Positions 1-10,309 of a DNA stretch of 64,000 bases are shown one piece after another. Origin of the DNA: Erigeron canadensis (lineage: Eukaryota > Streptophyta > Magnoliopsida > Asterales > Asteraceae); assembly GCF_010389155.1 (NCBI RefSeq), contig NC_057769.1, positions 15,314,735-15,378,734 of the forward strand. Direction: 5' to 3'. Below the pieces are notes generated by a model that saw only the letters and a list, made by a program, of their open reading frames with translations, was not told the DNA's origin and searched no databases. Made by a program: the position numbers and the translations under genes. The number at the start of each line of letters is the position of its first letter. Positions within the stretch are counted from its first letter, which is position 1.

Positions 1-1253
1 TTGGAAACTAGATTCTATTCTGACTCTGTCTCTTGTGCAATAGGAACTCTTCATTAAACAATACAAATATAAATAAACATACACACAGTTTATGAGACAC
101 ATAAACACACACACACACAAACATAAACGAATAACATAGTTACAAGAGCTAAAATACTGTATTGATTAGATCAGCTTAGCACGTTACATAAGCCCACATG
201 AGATATAATTCTCTTATTATTAATTATGAACAGTGATCCAAGATGATTACCAATATATTTGTCCTCTTAAACACTCGGTACTTCCAGTTTCCTTTTGTTT
301 TGTAACATTTTCGACATACCCTGGTCAAGGACAGTCACCATGTAACCCGAGTAGCCTAATATGCCACTTAATCAAGTTTGCGAACTTAAGTGACCCACAT
401 TCAGATATACTCCCACAATCGACACAAGCACTAAGATTAAGACATTTGGTAACTAAAGGGAGACGGTCTTTAAGAATCAAGTCAGCGGTGACAGGTCGGT
501 GATTCCTCACACGCAGAGCGACATAACTTGACTCATCGTACGGAAATATACCCAACATTGCATAATGCTAAGTACTTGTATATTTGTGACATCATTTTAA
601 AGCGCTTATGGAAACACGTGACTTTCGATGAGACCCGTGTAGCGAACTTTCTTACAACCTATCCCAAGTTGGAAGCTTTAGGTAGGCTAGGTATATAAAG
701 ACACCCCAAGGACTTACTTGTCCGAATCTCAAAGGCCACATTAGCTCCATAATTTTCAAAAGATTAATTACATATTTGCATATCTTGTTACAAGTACACA
801 TCCGAAAAAACAATACACACTTATGTATGTACCCGAGACCTTCTATATAATGACCAAATATACAAAATTACAATGCTAGATCTTTCGTAAGATTTAAGGA
901 CCATACTCTAAATAAAGAGCAGGCATTCTCAGCCATACATCTGAATATTTCCCATAAGAACATTGTATACATTTAAGTTCAGATTATAAGGAAACCTTGG
1001 TACTTTGTGCCTATTGATACATCATATAATGGAGTCACTAAACAAAGCAATATTAAAGTACAATTAAATAGGCTTAAAAGCTAAAGTATTGTCACGTCTA
1101 ATCGTTTTTCATACGGTGACCTTACTCTTTTTTTATTATTTTCTTTTTTTTTCTTTTGATTTTTCTCATTTTTTTATTTTGTTTTTATGACTCTATTTGA
1201 CACACAATACAACACGACTCATTTTACAAAGTTCCTGTTGAGAGATACTCTCA
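1..1253. other. Gene-free left edge, gypsy-spacer-like
   Basis: No credible coding sequence was found. The stretch holds a CA microsatellite near 105-119, one copy of structured motif SM1 (477-531) and a long T-rich pyrimidine tract (about 1121-1188). The SM1 copy and a nearby block resembling AGATATACTCCYACA also occur in the G5 spacer (about 6990-7196). I therefore infer that this is a minus-strand spacer of the same general type. Its junction with the copia RNase H tail at 1254 is unexplained. No LTR edge for E3 was found here, so the E3 3' LTR probably lies left of the window. Confidence 0.5.
477..531. repeat. Structured motif SM1, copy a
   Basis: A 45-nt core that starts TCAGCGGTGACAGG and ends GAGCGACATAA is enclosed by a 5-bp stem (TCAAG, 477-481, with CTTGA, 527-531). 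Inside the core, GTGA-TTCC-TCAC can form a 4-bp hairpin. Two further copies lie at 7068-7196 with different but still complementary outer stems. Function and sense strand are unknown. Confidence 0.7.
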
Positions 1254-1470
1254 CTATAGATTTCTCATTCCAATCAATTGTACTAGCAACTCGAAACGAG
1301 TTCGGTCGAAAGCCTTAGTGAACAGATCAGCTAAATTAAAGTCACCTTCAAAAATAAAGATATTAAACACATGACTTTAATTTTCTTCTGCACAAAGTTC
1401 AAAATAAATAGATCTTTAAGTCAATTGTGCTTAACAAGAATATATATGGTGGATAAAGTGTCCTTCTTTA
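1254..1470 (-). pseudogene. Copia RNase H C-terminal remnant (E3 pol tail)
   Basis: Reading leftward from about 1349 to the TAG stop at 1254 gives a peptide with the motif ADLFTKAFDRTRFELL and the end GMRNL. This matches the conserved tail of Ty1/copia RNase H (A-D-x-[FL]-T-K, then RF). From 1350 to about 1470 the frame is broken, but an HHIY-like stretch is still visible, as expected just upstream in the family. Integrase and reverse transcriptase, which should lie between this tail and the protease remnant at 1753-2256, are absent. E3 has therefore lost most of pol by internal deletion. Confidence 0.75.
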
Positions 1471-1752
1471 TGAGAGTATAAAGGAATTTCTAATCGTAAA
1501 CCTCTGAGCCTGTGAACAAGCATTCACTTGTTGTAATGTATTCCGGTATCTCTCCTAAGATCGACATCCACTTAAGTCTCTTTCATTCATAACACCAGTT
1601 TCTTCATTCCTGAATTAAACTACTGCAATTCTGGAATAGACATAAAATATATCCATTATCATACACACACACACTATAGATCATCATATGGAAATGATCT
1701 TCTATAGTAAACAATCTATAACAAACTTTAGAAAACATAACAAATGATAAGA

Positions 1753-2256
1753 CTAATTAGAACATGTTTTCTTGAAACAATGATCATCAGTTTCACGGAG
1801 TTTTCTCTTTCGTCCATCTAACTGATCTTCAAAGTCCTTCATAGTTTTTTCATGAGATCTGCATATCTCTTCTTGTTCAGGAGTTAACACGAGAGGTATA
1901 AATCTTGGATAATCACGATTGTGATCTTCCATGCTAACCTCAACACTCCATACTTTGTCATTCAAAACCTGAGGAAAACAGGCTTTTGAAAATTCTCTCT
2001 CGGTAAAAACCCGATCACCACCCTTCAGTGTATAATGTGTAAGATAGACTTTTTCCTTTTCCAAGTCCTTCTCTGACATCCGTACACCTAGTAGAGAGTC
2101 TTGATCATGTTTTTCAACAAAATTAACACGGTCAATTAAAATACTTCCTTTTACAACTTTTCCAACACCGAAGATTTTTCCGCCTTTGGAATCTACAAAA
2201 CAAACATATGATCCTTTGACAGGAGTAAACTCTCTCACTAAACCCTTGTCTTCCAT
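1753..2256 (-). pseudogene. Protease-derived remnant of copia E3
   Basis: The frame encodes 167 residues. An early stretch (about residues 14-45) resembles the region after the active site of copia proteases: GSYVCF, a GG-K-I-x-G-x-G-x-V turn, and a V-N-F-V-E strand where the family has a C/N-Y-V strand. The catalytic D-S-G motif is missing, so it cannot be an active protease. The C-terminal 100 residues are charged and not recognised. It lies just downstream of the E3 gag frame, where pol should begin. It could be a decayed pol start or a protein fused to a protease remnant. Confidence 0.5.
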
Positions 2257-2303
2257 AATGTGCCTGGATCTTCCTTAGCAGCTCCTTCACATTCACAAAC
2301 ATA

Positions 2304-5300
2304 TTAGTTTCTTAAGAGACCCCTAGCCTTACTGGCTTTGGGTCTTTCATTTTCCTCATCAGAAACCATATCAGCCCAGTAACCACCAGTAGTAACCCAT
2401 GCTGTAGCAGGTTTAGTAGTTGAGCTGCCGGAGGGTCCTTTTCTTGGGGAATTCCGTGAACCTTTTCCATCACTGGGTCGACGACTTGGGGAACCACTAG
2501 GCCTCCTATTGGTAGGTAGCCTTTGGTCATTATCCATCAGATTCTTTTGAAATCTAGACATTCTCTCAGGAGACGAAGAAGATAATCTCCTGGGACTATG
2601 TCTCTGAAAATGGTCAACTGGATTAGACTGCACATTAGAGATAATCTTATCATAATAAGCATGGTCTGATTTTATCTTGAGTGGAGATTTTGATCTCCAG
2701 TTACTTGATTGACTTGACCCACTAGAACCTTCTCTAAAAGAGACACCTCTAGGCTTATTATTAGTTTCGCATTCCTTTTCAAATTCCCTAAATCTCAAAT
2801 AATTCTGAGCTGCTAAACTGTCAGGATTTCTCTTAACACACTCCTCATAATATTTTTCTTTATGATCTTTCATTGAAATCCCTTTTGATGAACCAGAATT
2901 TCCACTTGACTCCATACTGCCTCTAGATTTTTTAGGTGAGACCCTAGATTTATTCTTCTTATAAGGACAACAACTTGACACGTGACCTATTTCATGACAC
3001 TTAAAACATGACCTTTTAGAAGTTTTCTTTGATAAATCACCATGAACTATCTCAGGCAATGGAACCCCATGACCCCTTAATTCATTAATATATTCAAGAG
3101 TGGCATATGCTTCTTCCCAAGTAGTTGGAGCTTTAATAGGGTCAGCATATCTTTTTATAGTCTGAATCTCAGGACAACGACCAACAGATAACATTTCTTT
3201 AAGTTTTCTTTTAGCAAATTGTTCTGGTGTTTCAGATTGTACACTTTGACCTTCTGCATCCATTGTGGAAGTTTGAACAAAACCCTTTTTGAAAAGCTTA
3301 TTTTTAAACTCTTCACATGGTTTTGGCAAGTTATCAGATTTTATTGGTTCTTCAAGACTCCTGATTTGTTCAATGTTTTTCAGATATTTACCATTTAAAT
3401 CTGACTCCTTTGCTGAGAACACTTTGCCATTACCTTTTAAAGTGTAATAGACAATATTTTAAAATTTAACTTCCTTTTCAACACCTTTTAACTTGTTATC
3501 TGTTGTCAGCTTAGCTTCACTTGGTTCGAGTGAGCCTTAGGAATACTAGTCTTGTTCTCAGATTCCTCTGACTAAGATGTCTCAGGAATAAGAACATCAC
3601 TAAATTTAGTCTCAGGAAGGGTAGTCTTAGGCACATTTTCAGATACACTCTTATTTGATTCTTCTAAGGTCAGGTTCTGAAACTGTCATAATTGTGACTA
3701 AATGGTGGAGGCACAACATTGTGTCTTTGGACAAAACTGGGTTGTTCAGCTTTAAACTTGGCATCTCTAAGGTGACCCATCATGGTTCCTATGTCTCTCA
3801 TTTGATTTAATTTACCACTTAGTGCAACAATTTGTACCCCAGAATATTCTAATTCCTTGTCCTTATTAGCACTTTCTTTTACTACCCTTTCAAATTCAAC
3901 ATCCAGCACTTGCTTTCTGCCTAGTAACTGTGCATACTCAACTCTAAGGGATTCGAACCTATCTTCTTCAAATTTTATCCAATTAAGATATTCTTTAGCA
4001 TGACCTTTATAAACCATTACAACAGTTGCTAACTTAGATCGATCACTAGTGGCATCATTTAATCGGGTCTTAGCTAATTCAGTTTCCCTTTTAATATCAG
4101 TTACTTCGCTAGATAAGCCTATGCTATACTGATAAACAGAAACAAAAGCATGTAAAGAAAAACTTACCTGTTGTTCAGGAGCTTCAAGATTAGCTACATA
4201 GTTTACAAGCTCTTCTGTGCTTAAATCATTAGGTATCTCAATCTTTACATCTTTGTCTTTACTCTTTACTTGTGAATCTGTTTCAGCTTTTGCACGAACC
4301 TCTGTCTCATTTGATGTCTCGTCCTCAGTAGAGGCTCTTCCGACTCCAGCTCTTACTGGTTATGATGGTTTCGGTTCCTCTTCTACCTTCTGATGAAAAC
4401 TATCAAGATCATCCGTGCTGGCATACAATGTATAGTCGAATGAATTATCATCAAGATCGTTTATCCCTTCATCAAAGTCTTGAATTTCTGCCATGAATGC
4501 ATGATTCTGATCATCGGCACTAGTTGAACCCCAATTATATGTACCATTAGATTGAACCACCAATGCTCTTGAGTTATCAACCTCTCCGGAGCTTCAGTTC
4601 CCAGTATTAGCATATGGACGTCCAGAATTCTGACTAGCAATAGAACCTCCCTGATTGAAGTTCTGACGACCTGTAGCTGAATTATTGTCCCGTCTTGGCC
4701 TCTGACACTCACGAGCAAAATGTCCAAACCCATCACAGTTGAAACATTTCACCTTGGTTTCATCAAACCCTACTTTGCCGTCAACCATCTTCCTTCCGGT
4801 TCTATCAGTGAAACTCTGAACTCTCAAAGTTAACATAGCCAATTGCCAGTTCAGGTCCATTTCTTCCAGATCATCTGGATCAACTTGCTTGTAGTCCTCT
4901 CTAACCAGTTCAGGATTAGTTAGTTTTCCTCCAATTAGCTTTTCATGAGCCGACACAAAAGAAGCGAGCATGCCCAGATGTCCCTCAGCAGATCTTATGT
5001 TCATCGGCATACCTGTTAAACCCGAGCTTGGAGAACTACTATTTTGATTACCATTATGCACAACAATCGCTGATTCCAAAGAGCTTACATACAACAAGTT
5101 GTTGTCAGAATCCATTATCCTCTTCATCTTCTCATCATCTCCACTGTAGAAGGCAGTAATCCCTCCACTTGAAGATCTTGAGGAATGAATGCTTGCCTTG
5201 CTATGATAAAGTTCAGGACGCTGAACAAAATCATTGCTGCCTGCTTCCTTTGATTTCCTTTTCATATCTTGGCTTCTCAGCTTTCGAATTATCTGTTCCA

Positions 5301-5681
5301 GAGTCCATGTACTGAATTCGGGATTTTGTTGGATAGATGTGATGAATCCTTCCCATTTGATAGGAAGTGACTCCAACAACTTCTCGATCACGTCTTCTAG
5401 ATCCGGATTATACCCAAAGTAGGCAAGCTCAATCAGCTGATGACTGTAACGAACCATCGTCTTATCAAGAGTTTCATCTTTGAAGCTAGTGAACAAATAA
5501 TACTGCTTCTTTAACAAATCTTTCCTACTCTTCTTGAGATCGGCGTCTCCTTCACAATGCTCTTTGAGTGCATCCCATAAGCCTTTTCCCATAGATGTGA
5601 GTTGGCCTTTCTGGTTTCATGGTCCATCAAAATCATTTGATTCAGCAAAGCCTGGTAGTTTGCGGGTAACTGAGATGTCAT
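2304..5681 (-). pseudogene. E3 gag (two zinc knuckles), broken
   Basis: Copia Gag would package element RNA in virus-like particles in the cytoplasm. The ATG at 5681 opens with the same kind of N-terminus as E4 gag. About 100 codons of the conserved domain are deleted just after the first 25 residues, and the frame shifts before 5592. The main block, 5592-3670, stays in one frame with in-frame stops at 4591-4593 and just below 4360. It contains a CCHC knuckle (about 4705-4746, ending FAREC). A frameshift then leads to 3422-2304, which holds a second CCHC knuckle (about 2968-3008) and a Ser/Arg-rich tail. The same two-knuckle order in E4 shows they belong to one gag family. The coding region is dead. 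Confidence 0.85.
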
Positions 5682-6058
5682 TTTCTTAGAGCTGGTAAAG
5701 TTTATGAACTGCTTAATAAAAGTGAGGTCGTAAAGTTCACGGGTCCAAGAATACGAGGTCGCAAACGAAACACGAGGTCGCAATTGAACTGGCGAGGTCG
5801 TAATTAGCTATCCAAATCGAAAATACGAGTTGGACAAGGTAATACGAGCCCGCGAAGTTGCAAACGGTGCTGGTCCGATGATTTTCTTGAAATCGAAACC
5901 CTAAAAGCCACAAAACACCCAAACGACGGCTGCAAACACCAAGATATACCACGAACAGGATTTCCGGTTGTAAACTCGTGAAAGAATCACGTCTAAACGA
6001 CCATAAATCAATGTTGTCTATCACCAACAAACTATAACCTTCCGGTATGAAACCAAGA
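5682..6058 (-). other. E3 leader with GAGGTCG repeats
   Basis: This is noncoding sequence between the primer site and the gag start. It is crowded with short copies of ACGAGGTCGYA-like words (about 5725-5850), the same word that forms inverted repeats in the adjoining LTR. No other structure was recognised. Confidence 0.6.
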
Positions 6059-6071
6059 GGCTCTGATACCA
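6059..6071 (-). other. E3 primer binding site (tRNA-iMet)
   Basis: On the minus strand this reads TGGTATCAGAGCC, the standard complement of the plant initiator-Met tRNA 3' end. It lies two bases inside the LTR end. It fixes the element's orientation and identifies 6074-6623 as the 5' LTR. Confidence 0.92.
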
Positions 6072-6073
6072 CT

Positions 6074-6623
6074 TGTAAGTCCCCTTGACGCGGATCGTTA
6101 ATAGTTTGATCCCGTTATCTAGAGGTGCGGAATTCCTTTCTATAACGTGGTGATTCACAACGAAAGTCCCTAGATCACCTGCTGTCTCGCAGATCTTCTT
6201 GGGGCTAGCGGAACGACCTTTGACGTATTAACCGACACAAGAAAGCTTGAAAATTCGAAAAATGTTCGACCCTAATCTCTGTTAGGGTTCTGGTATTAAT
6301 AGGAAAACCTCCCAAAGGCTTCAGCGAGTCGACCTCCCAAATCCAGCCCAGCCCGTCACAATTACGAGGTCGTAATTGTTGATTGGCTCGTAAATGGCCC
6401 TGCAATTACGGGGTCGTAATCCTATAAGTTACCTCACAATTGACCCTGCAATTGCGAGGTCGCATTTCTTACTTAGCAGATTAATTACACATTCAATACT
6501 CAAACTTAATCTAGTATTCTATGCATAATATGAAGTTCATTAATGACAATTACAATGACAAAGACATATTACAATATAAGTCCAAACAATCTAGACTGCT
6601 ATTGACATAGACGTGCACTTACA
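6074..6623 (-). repeat. E3 5' LTR (550 bp)
   Basis: The LTR begins TGTAAGT and ends ACTTACA, a perfect 7-bp terminal inverted repeat with TG/CA ends. It holds several inverted-repeat words: one around 6362-6385 centred on GG with arms of about 10 bp (ACAATTACGA and its complement), one with TACGG/TCGTA near 6403-6418, and one with TGCGA/TCGCA near 6450-6465. It is followed on the right by GCTTG, the expected 5-bp target duplication, whose partner is outside the window. It landed in the sequence just before the G5 3' LTR (ATTTGCTTGAGGACAAGC on the minus strand). The TATA box is weak (near 6293-6301). Confidence 0.85.
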
Positions 6624-7067
6624 GCTTGTCCTCAAGCAAATAGTCCAAGAAAAATAAATCAATGATGAGCGTACTACTTAAGTGTTTAAGTTATTCTACT
6701 TTATTAAAAACATTTGAAAGAGTAATCATGCAAAATGATTTGAGAAAACTTTAGACAAAATCAGTAAGCTATAGCTAGAGGCAAGATAATCGGTCAATCA
6801 AAACTAAAAGCTAACTTTTTATTCGTGTTAATACCTCTAAAATAATTCTATACTTCCACATGTCTTACAGCTCAATCTTACTACCTTCTGCTGACTAGTT
6901 AAGCACTTAATTCAAGTTTGTGTAGCAATTAGAACTACTAGCTAATAGCAAGGCATTTATATTTCAATGTTTGTGTACTTGTGAGTCACTACTTAGATAT
7001 ACTCCTACACTACAGTCATGCTCACTAACTACATACTAAAGCAGTCATACAATATTATCATCTTTAA

Positions 7068-7196
7068 TAGTTGAGACAGCGGTGGCAGGTCGGTGATTCC
7101 TCATGCGCGGAGCGACATAACTCAACTAAAAGTTCACATCAAGACAGCGGTGACAGGTCGGTGGTTCTCCATGCGCAGAGCGACATAACTTGATGT
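7068..7196. repeat. Structured motif SM1, copies b and c
   Basis: There are two tandem copies. Copy b (7068-7128) has an 8-bp outer stem, TAGTTGAG with CTCAACTA. Copy c (7136-7196) has an unrelated 8-bp stem, ACATCAAG with CTTGATGT. The core is nearly the same as at 477-531. The inner hairpin changes from GTGA/TCAY to GTGG/CCAT, a compensated change. A GTCG/CGAC pair inside the core is kept in all three. The motif lies in the G5 3' spacer about 440 bp before the polypurine region. No match to hammerhead or twister cores was found by eye. Confidence 0.75.
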
Positions 7197-8079
7197 ATTT
7201 ATATATAGATTTTACTCGTTAATAGTTCTTTGAACTTATTTCATCTACTGATTGCCTTTTCTTTGGATTTACTACATTATTCATGCAATAGACATTATCA
7301 GAGATCCCAGATGACTCATAATCCTACTCCGCATGCAACTAGTTCACATTAAATAGTGTAAGATTTAAGGTAAACCATACATCTAAAATAGTTCCTACAC
7401 ATACGCGTATATTAAGTCCAATTAATATACCTATGCTAATGACTAGAAAGCTCTAAATTGCTAGGTATATTAAAGTCCGATTAAGTGTGCTATGGCAAAC
7501 ATGATCGTATACAGTTTCAGTCTAAGCTCTAATCCAGTTGGAAGCATGAACAACCACAAATCTATAGTTAAGCTACCAATTCTAACTAACCGTTCATCCA
7601 ACCAAGCTAATATCGCTTAATTATCGTCATCTTTTGTCTACTTACAAAGCTTATATTCTCAAAATAGTTTTCAGACACTTAAAAACTTAAATTTGCATGA
7701 AATAAGTAGTAGAAAACTTGATTAAAATCAAACAATTAAACCAAGGATTTTTCTTATTCCATCCGCCGCACTTAATTTGTACAAACGTCCCCGTTGTACT
7801 AGACATACAGAACAAAGGGAAATAGGAAAAACACGTAAACAGTAAATAGAAACAGGATTAACGAAACTTCCCGGGTCTAGTATTGCATGATCGTTGCTGA
7901 AGATGGCATTTGCGGAGCGAATTGAAAGATGTAGAATCTTCAATGACTTGCATCGACTCCATTTGATGGCGATCCGTTGATGTGTCTCCATCTTCTTTTC
8001 TTTTTGGTATTTTCTGATTTTTTGATTTTTTTGAATTTTTGGGTTTTTCTGATTTTTTTTTGTTTTTTCGGTGATCTTG

Positions 8080-8290
8080 ATGTGCAAAATTGGAGCTGTC
8101 AGCAACGCTGGTGGAGTGGGTAGCGGCGCTGGTGATGTACCTAGCGGCGTTGGTTGGCTTTTCTTAGAGTGGTAGTGGCGATGGATATGCACAGGTGCAG
8201 GTCCAACGGCGCTGGTGATGATGGCAGCGGCGCTGGGTTGCCCTGATACATGCCCAACGGCGCTGGAGTGTCTCTAGCGGCTCTTACGAC
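8080..8290. repeat. G5 internal cluster of AGCGGCGCTGG words
   Basis: About eight variants of (C)CAGCGGCGCTGG occur within 200 bp (for example near 8130, 8150, 8200, 8225 and 8255), separated by unrelated AT-richer sequence. The same word is dispersed in the G5 LTR and in its 22915-23320 region. Confidence 0.8.
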
Positions 8291-8754
8291 TCCTGTACGT
8301 GTTCCCAGGTCTGATTTCTTCAGCGATTTGATCTTCGAACTCCCCCCTACTTAGCTTTTGACCAAGTGCATGGTTTCCTTCAGACTACAAAGTGATATAC
8401 TCCTACACACTTCAATCAAAATATCAAAATGGAAAATACGAGCTAACACTAAAACAAAGAAACTAAAATGAAAAACACGATTGCTTGCTTGTTCAACCAC
8501 TTGACTCATAAAAAGACAAATAGACTTAGTCGATTATAGACCGATCGACTTTTTCATAAACTAACTAGTGAACCTAAAGGATCTTGGATCCTGGGGATAC
8601 TTGAATAATTCACTACTTACATTTATATAGAACAAGAAACAAGTTTTGTTATAACACGAAATTACCTAATGCATGAAAAATAAAACACATACATGGGTTG
8701 CCTCCCAAGAAGCGCTAAATTTACCGAGTCTTAAGCCAGACTCATTCCTCAAAC
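8291..8754. other. G5 spacer, no gene
   Basis: Noncoding. Near 8700-8730 the minus strand carries GCGCTTCTTGGGAGGCAACC, a block that recurs in gypsy GC near 57251-57286 (GCGCTTTTGAGAGACAACCC). It lies just after the stop of a short ORF in both elements, so it is probably a conserved part of the 3' untranslated region. Confidence 0.6.
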
Positions 8755-9081
8755 TTACCATGGCGGGGTCTTAAACGCTCCCACACTTAAAGTGTCGGAT
8801 GGCTTACGTGAATCAGGTGAGTAAAATGTGAATCTAAACTTTATCATTACCCAATCCATTTCTTTCACCTTAACAAAAATCCATTTCATTTTTAAGATTT
8901 CAAATTCCTTAGTTTTCTTTTCAATGCTCATCTTAAAAATCCAACTTTTCATCCTAACGTATATGATTTCAAAACTACCCATATGACATTGAACCTTAAA
9001 GTATTTCATGTTAAGGCTTAATGCTATCCATTCTAAAGGGTCGGGAGCTAATGGGTCGGGGGCTAGTTTAAAGAATAAACC
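8755..9081 (-). CDS. C-terminal ORF fragment of gypsy G5
   Basis: The open frame runs into G5 sequence from the E1 insertion point and ends at 8755, giving about 108 residues that belong to G5. It starts with a repeated LAPDP unit and ends with TLSVGAFKTPPW. That ending resembles the ends of two other short gypsy ORFs here (NTLSVRE in the 22712-23414 region and LSVGGDTLL at the end of 56841-57218). All of these derive from an ACACTT(A)AAGTGTGGG block. The middle is Lys/Met-rich and not recognised. The N-terminal part was displaced to 22526 and beyond by E1. Whether it is translated is unknown. Confidence 0.45.
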   Translation of the reverse strand, partial: GLFFKLAPDPLAPDPLEWIALSLNMKYFKVQCHMGSFEIIYVRMKSWIFKMSIEKKTKEFEILKMKWIFVKVKEMDWVMIKFRFTFYSPDSRKPSDTLSVGAFKTPPW

Positions 9082-10029
9082 TGTGAAGTCCCTCACCGAT
9101 GGTTTAACCCACGAGTGTAAAATACAACAAGTCAAGTATGCACTAAATGAGGACTAGTATTTACGTAAATATAAATGCAAGAATATAAATAAGTAAATAC
9201 AAGATTTAAGCAATGAATAAGCAAGTTAAATAAAGGTGGAACACGAAAGTAATTTTCAATGTGTATTTTATTTATTGATGTATAAACAAAATACAAGGTT
9301 GTTGCAGAACCTAGATAATACCAAAGTAAGTATCTAAACAACCTTATGAATTAGAAATGATCTATACTTGCTAAATAATCTCCTTGATCGAAATACTTAA
9401 AGTTGTGAAGTATAACAGTTTAGATCGAGAGTATTTAGACAAGTTCACCAAATTGCAAAAGTAATTTGAAAGAAGAAAATGAGTTGGTATTTATAGGCAA
9501 AATAATCTCTACAGTGATTATTTTGCCGTACAAATGTGGTTGGGAGCATTTAAGGAACTTTGGTATTTTCTTTAAATACAATACTAAAAGTACAAGGATA
9601 AAGTCACATTGATAGTGACTTGTCACCTTTTAGCCAACCACCTTTACACGCGTGTAAAACCTTTACAAGGGACAAAAGAGATATCCGGGTAAAAGCGTGT
9701 AAAGGCATAAAGTCAATTCCTCGTAATCAGTGTTCAAACTTGTAAGGTCTAGAACACTGACAAGGACTCCAGTTGTTGATCTGGTAAGTCTGCCATTGGG
9801 CTCCGCCACATGTTAGTCTTTTTCTTCAAACTTCAGACTTTGTCTTCAGTGAGAATGTTCTTCAGTAGAGTAGATCTGGACTGGAGTGAAGTTCAATAAG
9901 CAAATCTAAAAGACTCCAGATTTCCTGTACAAGTTGACGCTTACTGGACTTCCATAATTTCTGGACAAATCTTCAGGATTACTCCAGCCTTCAAGTCTGG
10001 AGCTAGTCCAGTAAAAACCGGACCTAACA
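9082..10029 (-). repeat. E1 3' LTR (948 bp)
   Basis: The LTR has TG at 9082 and CA at 10028-10029. On the minus strand it starts TGTTAGGTCC and ends GGGACTTCACA. A TATAAATA box lies at 9488-9495 (minus). The end near 10029 is dense in CTGGA/TCCAG words, about ten within the last 270 bp. Confidence 0.95.
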
Positions 10030-10044
10030 AATTCCCCCTATTTG
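10030..10044 (-). other. E1 polypurine tract
   Basis: On the minus strand this reads AAATAGGGGGAATT immediately before the 3' LTR. It is the plus-strand DNA primer expected at this place in an LTR retrotransposon. Confidence 0.9.
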
Positions 10045-10309
10045 TTTAGAAGTTATGCAAGGTTTTTCAAGCCTCTATCTATACAATTATATGCTTGAAA
10101 ACACTTGAAAATTTTGACTAAGTCTAAATTTTGTTACTGGAAAACACCTTATAGATCATCATTGTTTCCAGTTTCATCTTTTCATTCTATCTTAGACTTA
10201 ATTTGATCATATACTTGTGAAAATAAATTGCAACATTAATGATATTACATCTTTTGCAATAAGTTACAATTATATTTACATACAACAAGTACATAAAAAA
10301 AATAAAGAG

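Noticed and set aside
233..558. Short open frames overlapping SM1 copy a
   Set aside because: Both strands are open by chance. The conserved signal is the stem-loop, not the codons.
7068..7196. SM1 as a hammerhead or twister ribozyme
   Set aside because: The CUGANGA/GAAA hammerhead core and the conserved twister loops were not found on either strand by eye.
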